In this document: positions 20,156 to 29,856 of the stretch, one piece after another
Position numbering within the stretch: position 1 is the stretch's first letter
Layout of the letters: each line of letters begins with the position of its first letter
From: Nymphaea colorata
Taxonomy: Eukaryota; Streptophyta; Magnoliopsida; Nymphaeales; Nymphaeaceae
Reading direction: 5' to 3'
Assembly (NCBI RefSeq): GCF_008831285.2
Contig: NW_022205208.1
Span: 1-29,856 of the forward strand
DNA: 29,856 bases
Program-made: the position numbers and the translations under genes
Notes under the pieces: generated by a model
What the model was told of the DNA's origin: nothing
Database searches by the model: none
What the model saw: the letters and a program-made list of their open reading frames with translations, nothing else

Positions 20156-22282
20156 TAGTGCACGATCTAAAGGATTGAAATTACAAGTTCGTATCAATAC
20201 CAGTGCGATTTAAGTGATTAAAATGATCACACATAATTGAATGTGCTTAGCTTATTGTTACATCCATGTTGCCTGATTAAGTGAACTGAAATCACAAGTT
20301 TGTATGAAAATGAATGTTATTCGAGTGATTCATTTGGTGTCTTATAGTCAACCTAACGTGTTTCACATGTTATTACATCCATGATCAATGATTTAAATAA
20401 TTAGAACTCACAAGTTTATATAGATATAAAGGAGACCTATGCATTAGTTTGATCCTTTCTGGTTTGTACGATAAGTTGAACATGTTGTTACATCTATAGT
20501 GATCGATGCACAAGTTCACATCAATACGAGTGTGATTTAATTGATTCAATTGATCACTCATATTTAATTGAATGTACTTAACTTGTTGTTACGTTTATTT
20601 AAATGATTTAGTAAATTCAAATCATAGGTTTATATGAAAATGAATGGGATTCGAGTGATTCGTTTGGTGTCTTACAGGTAACTTAATGTGTTTCACTTGT
20701 TATTACATACATTTGATCACTTATGTTTAATCGAGAGATTATGTGATTCATTTTTACTTGTTCTTACATACAGTTGATAACTTATATTTAATTGAATGTG
20801 CGTAACCATTTGTTACATATGTATAGAATGACTTAGTGGCTTGAAAAAAGAAGTCCGTTTGGAAATGAATGAGAGTCAAGTCACTATATTGGTCCCTTAT
20901 AGTTAATCTAATGTATTCGACTTGTTATTACATCTATAATGAATGATTTAAATGGTTGAAATTACAATTTTATATGGATACAAATGGTTGAAGTCACTAT
21001 ATTTGTACACGTGTAGTTAGTCCGATGAGTTGAACTTGTTGTTACATGTATAGGGATGTTCTAAAGGATTGAAATCACATGTTCGTACGAATACAAGTGA
21101 GATTTAAGTGATTCATATAATCATGCATACTTAATTGAATGTGTTTAACTTGTTGTTACGTCTATAATAAATGATTTAGTAGATTGAAATCACAAGTTTG
21201 TACGAAAATGAATAAGATTCGAGTGATTCATTTGGTGTCTTGTAGTTAACCTATTGTGTTTCAGTTGCTATTACATCTTTGATCAATGATTTATATGATT
21301 AAAACTTACAAGTTTGAATGGATACAAAGGAGACCTATGCATTAGTTTGATCCCTTGTAGTTAGTTCAATAAGTTGAACTAGTTCTTACATCTATGGTGA
21401 TCGATGTAAGGAATTGAAATCACAAGTTCGTATCAATACGAGTGGGATTTAAGTGATTCATTTTATCACACATACGTAATTGAATGTGCTTAACTTGTTG
21501 TTACGTCTATATTAAATGATTTAGTAGATTAAAATCATAGGTTTGTATGAAAATGAATGATATTGGAGTGATTCATTTGGTGTCTTGTAAGTAACCTAAT
21601 GTGTTTCACTTGTTATTACATATATTTGATCACTTATATTTAATTGAGAGAATAAGTGATTCATTTTCACTTGCTATTACATATAATTGATCACTTGTAT
21701 TTAATTGAATGCGCGTGACCATTTCTTACTTACGTATAGAATGACCTAGTGGCTTTCATACCACAAGTTCGTTTGCAAAACATATATAATGAATGATTTA
21801 AATGATTGAAATCACATGTTCATGTGGATACAAATGCGTGTAGTTAGACCGATGAGTTGAATTTATTGTTACAACTATAGTGCACGATCTAAATGATTGA
21901 AATCACAAGTTCGTATCAATACAAGTGCGATTTAAGTGATTCAAATGATCACACATACTTAATTGAATGTGCTTAACTTGTTGTTTCATCCATATTGGTA
22001 GATTAAGTGAATTCAAATCACAAGTTTGTGTGAAAATAAATGAGATTTGAGTGATTCATTTGGTGTCTTATAATTAACTTAATGTGTTTCACTCGTTATG
22101 ACATCTATGATCAACGATTTAAACGATAAAAACTCACAAGTTTATATGGATGTAAAGGAGACCTATGGATTAGTTTAGTTTGATCCCTTGTAGTTTCTTC
22201 AATAAGTTGAACATGTTGTTACATCTCATTCATTTGTATCCATACGCACACTAAATCACTCGTCTTAATACGAGTGAGGTTT

Positions 22283-22400
22283 AAGTGATTCATTTGGTGT
22301 CTTATAATTAACCTAATGTGTTTCACTCGTTATGACTTCTATGATAAAGGATTTAAACGATAAAAACTCACAAGTTTATATGGATGTAAAGGAGACCTAT
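22283..22400. repeat. Duplicated C-block segment in H6
   Basis: Same duplication, with the same join GATTCATTTAAGTGAT(T/C)CAT, as in H5 at 19117-19230. This shows the duplicated form of C was itself copied as part of the HOR. Confidence 0.78.
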
Positions 22401-22652
22401 GATTCATTTAAGTGATCCATTTGATCACGCATACTTAATTGAATGTGCTTAACTTGTTGTTAGGTTTGTATGGAAATGAATGAGATTTGAGTGATTCATT
22501 TGGTGACTTGTAGGTAACCTAATATGTTTCACTTGTTATTACATATATTTGATTGAGAGATTAAATGATTCATTTTCACTTGTTATTACATATATTTGAT
22601 CAATATATTTAATTGAGTGTGCGTAGCCATTTGTTACATACGTATAGAATGA

Positions 22653-25066
22653 TTTAGTGGCTTGAAATAAGAAGTTCATTTGGAAATGAATGAGAGTCAG
22701 GTCATTAAGTTGGTCCCTTACAGTTAATCTAGTGTATTTCACTTGTTATTACATCTATCATCAATGATTTAAATGATTGAAATCGCAAGTTCATATGGAT
22801 ACAAATGAGATCTAGGGATTACTTTGAATGCGTGTAATTAGTCCGATGAGTTGAATTTGTTGTTACATCTATAGTGAACGATCTAAAGGATTGAAATCAC
22901 GCGTTCGTACCAATACAAGTGAGATTTAAATGATTCATATGATCATGCACGCTTAATTGAATGTGTTTAACTTGTGGTTACATCTATATTAAATGACTTA
23001 GTAGATGGAAATCACAAGTTTGTATGAAAATGAATGAGATTCGAGTGATTCATTTGGTGTCTTGTGGTTTACCTAATGTGTTTCACTTGTAATTTAGTTG
23101 AATGTGCTTAACAAGTGAATTAGGTTAACAATAGGGCACCAAATGAATCACTCAAATCTCATTCATTTTCATGCAAGCCTGTTATTTCAATATACTAAAT
23201 CATTTAACATGGATATAACAATAAGTCAAGTACATTCAATAAAGTATGCATGATCATATGAATCACTTAAATCTGACTCGTATTGGTACGACTATAGTGC
23301 ACGATCTAAAGGATTGAAATTACAAGTTCGTATCAATACAAGTGCGATTTAAGTGATTCAAATGATCACACATACTTAATTGAATGTTCTTAACTTATTG
23401 TTACATCCATGTTGCCTGATTAAGTGAACTGAAATCACAAGTTTATATGAAAATGAATGAGATTCGAGTGATTCATTTGGTGTCTTATAGTCAACCTAAC
23501 GTGTTTCACATGTTATTACATCCATGATCAATGATTTAAATAATTAGAACTCACAAGTTTATATCGATATAAAGGAGACCTATGCATTAGTTTGATCCTT
23601 TCTATATATGTACACGTGTAGTTAGTCCAATGAGTTGAATTTGTTGTTACATCTATAGGGAAGGTTCTAAAGGATTGAAATCACATGTTCGTACGAATAC
23701 AAGTAAGATTTAAGTGATTCATATAATCATGCATACTTAATTGAATGTGTTTAACTTGTTGTCACGTCTATAATAAATGATTTAGTAGATTGAAATCACA
23801 AGCTTGTGCGAAAATGAAAGAGATTCGAGTGATTCATTTGGTGTCTTGTAGTTAACCTATTGTGTTTCACTTGTTATTACATCTTTAATCAATGATTTAA
23901 ATGATTAAAACTTACAAGTTTATATGGATATAAAGGAGACCTATGCATTAGTTTGATCCCTTGTAGTTAGTTCAATAAGTTGAACTAGTTCTTACATCTA
24001 TGGTGATCGATGTAAGGAATTGAAATCACAAGTTCGTATCAATACGAGTGGGATTGAAGTGATTCATTTTATCACATATACGTAATTGAATGTGCTTAAC
24101 TTGTTGTTACGTCTATATTAAATGATTTAGTAGATTAAAATCATATGTTTGTATGAAAATGAATGATATTGGAGTGATTCATTTGGTGTCATGTAAGTAA
24201 CCTAATGCGTTTCACTTGTCATTACATATATTTGATCACTTATATTTAATTGAGAGATTAAGTCATTGATTTTCACTTGTTATTACATAGAATTGATTAC
24301 TTGTATTTAATTGAATGTGCGTGACCATTTCTTACTTACGAATAGAATGACCTAGTGGCTTTGATACCAGAAGTTCGTTCGGAATACATATATAATGAAT
24401 GACTTAAATGATTGAAATCACATGTTCATGTGGATACAAACGCGTGTAGTTAGTCCGATGAGTTGAATTTATTGTTACAACTATAGTGCACGATCTAAAT
24501 GATTGAAATCACAAGTTCGTATCAATAGAAGTGAGATTTGAGTGATTCATTTGGTGTCTTATAATTAACCTAATGTGTTTCACTCGTTATGACATCTATG
24601 ATCAACGATTTAAACGATAAAAACTCACAAGTTTATATGGATGTAAATGAGACCTATGGATTAGTTTAGTTTGATCCCTTGTAGTTTGTTCAATAAGTTG
24701 AACATGTTGTTACATCTCATTCATTTGTATCCATACGCACACTAAATCACTCGTCTCTATACGAGTGAGACTTAAGTGATTCATTTGATCACGCATACTT
24801 AATTGAATGTGCTTAACTTGTCGTTACGTACATATTAAATGATTTAGTATATTGAAATCATAGGTTTGTATGCAAATGATTGAGATTTGAGTGATTCATT
24901 TGGTGTCTTGTAGGTAACCTAATATGTTTCACTTGTTATTACATATATTTGATCACATATATTTAATTGAGAGATTAAATGATTCATTTTCATTTGTTAT
25001 TACATATATTTGATCAATATATTTAATTGAGTGTGCGTAGCCATTTGTTACATACGTATAGAATGA
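22653..25066. repeat. HOR copy H7, short form (2414 bp)
   Basis: Block A (22653 to about 23604) joins block B directly near 23601-23607, losing the end of A and the beginning of B (about 540 bp relative to H6). A further 87 bp or so are missing at 23083, just before the inverted segment. B ends at 24350. Block C (24351-25066) lacks about one monomer length near 24530. Together these deletions explain the roughly 720-bp shortfall against H6. Confidence 0.83.
23110..23291 (-). repeat. Inverted satellite segment in H7
   Basis: Full-length inversion with the same end points as H1. Upstream, about 87 bp of the normal spacer are deleted (junction at about 23083), so the two arms lie much closer together than in H1. 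Confidence 0.82.
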
Positions 25067-27560
25067 CTTAGTGGCTTGAAATAAGAAGTTTGTTTGGAAA
25101 TGAATGAGAGCCAGGTCATTAAGTTGGTCCCTTACAGTTAATCTAGTGTATTTCACTTGTTGTTACATATATAATGAATGATTTAAATGATTGAAATCGC
25201 AAGTTCATATGGATACAAATGGGATCTATGCATTACTTTGAATGCGTGTAATTAGTCCGATGAGTTGATTTGTTGTTACATCTATAGTGAACGATCTAAA
25301 GGATTGAAATCACGAGTTCGTAGCAATACAAGTGAGATTTAAATGATTCATATGATCATGCATGCTTAATTCAATGTGTTTAACTTGTTGTTACATCTAT
25401 ATTAAATGATTTAGTAGATCGAAATCACAAGTTTGTATGAAAATGAATGAGATTCGAGTGATTCATTTGGTGTCTTATGGTTTACCTAATGTGTTTCACT
25501 AGTTGTTACATTTATAATGATTCTTAATACGGATGTCCTTAACAAGTGATTCATTTGGTGTCATATAGTTAACCTAATGTGTTTCATTGTAATTTAATTG
25601 AATGTACTTAACAAGTGAATTAGGTTAACAATAGGTACCAAATGAATCACTCAAATCTCATTCATTTTCATGCAAGCCTGTGATTTCAATCTACTAAATC
25701 ATTTAACATGGATATAACAATAAGTCAAGTACATTCAATAAAGTATGCGTGATCATATGAATCACTTAAATCTGACTCGTATTGGTACGACTATAGTGCA
25801 CGATCTAAAGGATGAAATTAGAAGTTCGTATCAATAAAGTGCGATTTAAGAGATTCAAATGATGACACGTACTTAATTCAATGTGCTTAACTTATTGTTA
25901 CATCCATTTTGCTTGATTAAGTGAATGAAATCACAAGTTTGTATGAAAATGAATGTGATTCGAGTGATTCATTTGGTGTCTTATAGTTAACCTAACGTGT
26001 TTCACATGTTATTACATCATGATCAATGATTTAAATAATTAAAACTGACAAGTTTATATGGATATAAAGGAGACCAATGCATTAGTTTGATCCTTTCTAG
26101 TTTGTACGATAAGTTGAACATGTTGTTACATCTATAGTGATCGATGCACAAGTTCACATCAATACGAGTGGGATTTAAGTGATTCAATTGATCACGCATA
26201 TTTAATTGAATGTACTTAACTTGTTGTTACGTTTATATTAAATGATTTAGTAAATTCAAATCATAGGTTTATATGAAAATGAATGGGATTCGAGTGATTC
26301 ATTTGGTGTCTTACAGGTAACTTAATGTGTTTCACTTGTTATTACATATATTTGATCACTTATGTTTAATCGAGAGATTATGTGATTCATTTTTACTTGT
26401 TCTTACATACATTTGATAACTTATATTTAATTGAATGTGCGTAACCATTTGTTACATACGTATAGAATGACTTAGTGGCTTGAAAAAAGAAGTCCGTTTG
26501 GAAATGAATGAGAGTCAAGTCACTATATTGGTCCCTTATAGTTAATCTAATGTATTTCACTTGTTATTACATCTACAATGAATGATTTAAATGGTTGAAA
26601 TCGCAAGTTTATATGGATACAAATGGTTGAAGTCACTATATTTGTACACGTGTAGTTAGTCCGATGGTTGAATTTGTTGTTACATCTGTAAGGAACATTC
26701 TAAAGGATTGAAATCACATGTTCGTACGAATACAGGTGAGATTTAAGTGATTCATATAATCATGCATACTTAATTGAATGTGTTTAAGTTGTTGTTACGT
26801 CTATAATAAATGATTTAGTAGATTGAAATCACAAGTTTGTGCGAAAATGAATGAGATTCGAGTGATTCATTTGGTGTCTTGTAGTTAACCTATTGTGTTT
26901 CACTTGTTATTACATCTTTGATCAATGATTTAAATGATTAAAACTTACAAGTTTGTATGGATATAAAGGAGACCTATGCATTAGTTTGATCCCTTGTAGT
27001 TAGTTCAATAAGTTGAACTAGTTCTTACATCTATGGTGATCGATGTGAGGAATTGAAATCACAAGTTCGTATCAATACGAGTGGGATTTAAGTGATTCAT
27101 TTTATCACACATACGTAATTGAATGTGCTTAACTTGTTGTTACGTCTATATTAAATGATTTAGTAGATTAAAATCATAGGTTTGTATGAAAATGAATGAT
27201 ATTGGAGTGATTCATTTGGTGTCTTGTAAGTAACCTAATGTGTTTCACTTGTTATTACATATATTTGATCACTTATATTTAATTGAGAGATTAAGTGATT
27301 CATTTTCACTTGTTATTACATATAATTGATCACTTGTATTTAATTGAATGGGCGTGACCATTTCTTACTTGCGTATAGAATGACCTAGTGGCTTTGATAC
27401 CAGAAGTTCGTTTGGAATACATATATAATGAATGATTTAAATGATTGAAATCACATGTTCATGTGGATACAAACGCGTGTATTTAGTCTGATGAGTTGAA
27501 TTATTTTACAACTATAGTGCATGATCTAAATGATTGAAATCACAAGTTCGTATCAATGCG
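25067..27560. repeat. HOR copy H8 (A and B complete, C truncated)
   Basis: A 25067-26470 (1404 bp) and B 26471-27383 (913 bp) are full length. C begins at 27384 but is cut after about 173 bp and fused, near 27556, to an A block at the ATTAGTCCGATGAGTTG point. A contains a normal inverted segment (about 25608-25790), with several small one- or two-base deletions. Confidence 0.85.
25608..25790 (-). repeat. Inverted satellite segment in H8
   Basis: Same inversion as in H1. Direct arm at about 25319-25500. Small deletions are present (for example GGTACC in place of GGGCACC near 25635). Confidence 0.83.
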
Positions 27561-29856
27561 TTAATTAGTCCGATGAGTTGAATTTGTTGTTACATCTATA
27601 GTGAACGATCTAAAGGATTGAAATCACGCGTTCGTACCAATACAAGTGAGATTTAAATGATTCATATGATCATGCATGCTTAATTGAATGTGTTTAACTT
27701 GTTGTTACATCTATATTAAATGATTTAGTAGATCGAAATCACAAGTTGTATGAAAATGAATGAGATTCGAGTGATTCATTTGGTGTCTTATGGTTTACCT
27801 AATGTGTTTCACTAGTTGTTACATTTATAATGATTCTTAATACGGATGTCCTTAACAAGTGATTCATTTGGTGTCATATAGTTAACTAATGTGTTTCACT
27901 TGTAATTTAATTGAATGTGCTTAACAAGTGAATTAGGTTATCAATAGGGCACCAAATGAATCACTCAAATCTCATTCATTTTCATGCAAGCCTGTGATTT
28001 CAATCACTAAATCATTTAACATGGATATAACAATAAGTCAAGTACATTCAATAAAGTATGCGTGATCATATGAATCACTTAAATCTAACTCGTATTGGTA
28101 CGACTATAGTGCACGATCTAAAGGATTGAAATTACAAGTTCGTATCAATACAAGTGCGATTTAAGTGATTCAAATGATCACACATACTTAATTGAATGTG
28201 CTTAACTTATTGTTACATCCATGTTGCTTGATTAAGTGAACTGAAATCACAAGTTTGTATGAAAATGAATGTGATTCGAGTGATTCATTTGGTGTCTTAT
28301 AGTTAACCTAACGTGTTTCACATGTTATTACATCCATGATCAATTATTTAAATAATTAAAACTCACAAGTTTATATGGATATAAAGGAGACCTATGCATT
28401 AGTTTGATCCTTTCTAGTTTGTACGATAAGTTGAACATGTTGTTACATCTATAGTGATCGATGCACAAGTTCACATCAATACGAGTGGGATTTAAGTGAT
28501 TCAATTGATCACGCATATTTAATTGAATGTACTTAACTTGTTGTTACGTTTATATTAAATGATTTAGTAAATTCAAATCATAGGTTTATATGAAAATGAA
28601 TGGGATTCGAGTGATTCATTTGGTGTCTTACAGGTAACTTAATGTGTTTCACTTGTTATTACATACATTTGATCACTTATGTTTAATCGAGAGATTATGT
28701 GATTCATTTTTACTTGTTCTTACATACATTTGATAACTTATATTTAATTGAATGTGCGTAACCATTTGTTATATACGTATAAATGACTTAGTGGCTTGAA
28801 AAAAGAAGTCCGTTTGGAAATGAATGAGAGTCAAGTCACTATATTGGTCCCTTATAGTTAATCTAATGTATTTCACTTGTTATTACATCTATAATGAATG
28901 ATTTAAATGGTTGAAATCACAAGTTTATATGGATACAAAGGTTGAAGTCACTATATTTGTACACGTGTAGTTAGTCCGATGAGTTGAATTTGTTTTACAT
29001 CTATAGGGAAGTTCTAAAGGATTGAAATCACATGTTCGTACGAATACAAGTGAGATTTAAGTGATTCATATAATCATGCATACTTAATTGAATGTGTTTA
29101 AGTTGTTACGTCTATAATAAATTTTAGTAGATTGAAATCACAAGTTTGTGCGAAAATGAATGAGATTCGAGTGATTCATTTGGTGTCTTGTAGTTAACCT
29201 ATTGTGTTTCACTTGTTATTACATCTTTGATCAATGATTTAAATGATTAAAACTTACAAGTTTGTATGGATATAAAGGAGACCTATGCATTAGTTTGATC
29301 CCTTCTAGTTAGTTCAATAAGTTGAACTAGTTCTTACATCTATGGTGATCGATGTAAGGAATTGAAATCACCAGTTCGTATCAATACGAGTGGGATTTAA
29401 GTGATTGATTTTATCACACATACGTAATTGAATGTGCTTAACTTGTTATTACGTCTATATTAAATGATTTAGTAGATTAAAATCATAGGTTTGTATGAAA
29501 ATGAATGATATTGGAGTGATTCATTTGGTGTCTTGTAAGTAACCTAATGTGTTTCACTTGTTATTACATATATTTGATCACTTATATTTAATTGAGAGAT
29601 TAAGTGATTCATTTTCACTTGTTATTACATATAATTGATCACTTGTATTTAATTGAATGTGCGACCATTTCTTACTTACGTATAGAATGACCTAGTGGCT
29701 TTGATACCAGAAGTTCGTTTGGAATACATATATAATGAATGATTTAAATGATTGAAATCACAAGTTCATGTGGATACAACGAGTGTAGTTAGTCGATGAG
29801 TTGAATTTATTGTTACAACTATAGTGTGCACGATCTAAATGATTGAATCACAAGTG
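27557..29856. repeat. HOR copy H9 (partial, runs off the window)
   Basis: Block A starts truncated at about 27557 (missing roughly its first 190 bp) and ends at 28786. B is 28787-29690. C begins at 29691 and is cut by the window end. The inverted segment is present at about 27922-28104. Several single-base deletions are scattered through it (for example near 27500, 28782 and 29766). Confidence 0.85.
27922..28104 (-). repeat. Inverted satellite segment in H9
   Basis: Same inversion as in H1, with the direct partner arm at about 27628-27812. It ends at TATTGGTACGAC, where the direct orientation resumes. Confidence 0.83.

Larger units (their letters stand above)
19519..22652. repeat. HOR copy H6 (A, B, C; C with internal duplication)
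   Basis: Near full-length unit of 3134 bp: A 19519-20831, B 20832-21744, C 21745-22652. The length is close to H1 only by compensation. The inverted segment of A is cut short (20062-20155, lacking its distal 80 bp or so), while C carries the extra duplicated stretch (22283-22400) followed by a deletion near 22464. Shared variants with H5, such as GGCTTTCATACCACAAG at the B/C boundary, support a common parental unit. Confidence 0.85.
13850..29856. repeat. Satellite array, right part (rest of H3 through H9)
   Basis: Direct continuation of the left array in the same orientation. The monomer cut by the retrotransposon resumes at CCTATGCATTAG. The array runs to the window edge and is still in block C there, so its true end is outside. 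Unlike H1 and H2, this part is heavily rearranged: truncated C blocks fused to A blocks, a scrambled A-B junction, an internal duplication in C, and deletions inside A, B and C. No gene was seen in these 16 kb. The only recurrent open frames are short minus-strand ones of 67 codons that are by-products of the repeat. Confidence 0.95.

Noticed and set aside
13850-29856. CENP-B-box-like motif or telomere repeat within the satellite
   Set aside because: I looked for a TTCG....A..CGGG-type word and for TTTAGGG tandem copies and saw neither.

Overview
The window is plant nuclear DNA, most likely from the heterochromatin of a flowering plant. It consists of one large, AT-rich, non-coding tandem (satellite) array of about 22.9 kb, split by a single 6.9-kb LTR retrotransposon of the Ty3/Gypsy chromovirus type (probably the Tekay/Del lineage) inserted on the minus strand. 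There are no bacterial-type genes, no intact cellular gene, and no rRNA, tRNA or CRISPR. I cannot name the species. The plant assignment rests on the retroelement: an LTR opening TGTCACGACCC (plus-strand view), a chromodomain after integrase, and plant-type Pol motifs.

The satellite (1-6912 and 13850-29856) has three tiers. The base unit is a diverged monomer of about 113-116 bp, recognisable by a recurring TTGTT(G/A)TTACAT start and a GTGATTCATTTGGTGTCTT core. Monomers are grouped into three block types, each beginning at a ga(c/t)(t/c)TAGTGGCTT landmark and each ending in a shortened 61 + 50 bp monomer pair: A (about 1.38-1.40 kb), B (about 0.91 kb) and C (about 0.82 kb). A-B-C makes a higher-order repeat (HOR) of about 3.11-3.13 kb. 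Nine HOR copies or partial copies are visible (H1-H9). H1, H2 and H6 are close to full length. The others carry deletions, fusions or duplications whose breakpoints can be read directly.

Every typical A block contains a segment of about 180 bp in inverted orientation relative to its neighbours, so the HOR carries a built-in long inverted repeat. In H4 a second pair of monomers is also inverted, and in H3 the inverted arm has been cleanly deleted.

The retrotransposon (6913-13849, read on the minus strand) is flanked by a 5-bp target-site duplication, CCTAT. It has a full 3' LTR (6913-9160, 2248 bp), a polypurine tract, and a gag-protease-RT-RNase H-integrase-chromodomain reading region broken by two one-base frameshifts and one in-frame stop. 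The 5' side has a large deletion that removed the primer binding site, the leader, the N-terminal part of Gag and about 1.5 kb of the 5' LTR. It is a dead, non-autonomous relic. The two LTR copies differ at roughly 26 of 740 aligned positions by hand count, so the insertion is fairly young and post-dates the formation of the HOR it landed in.
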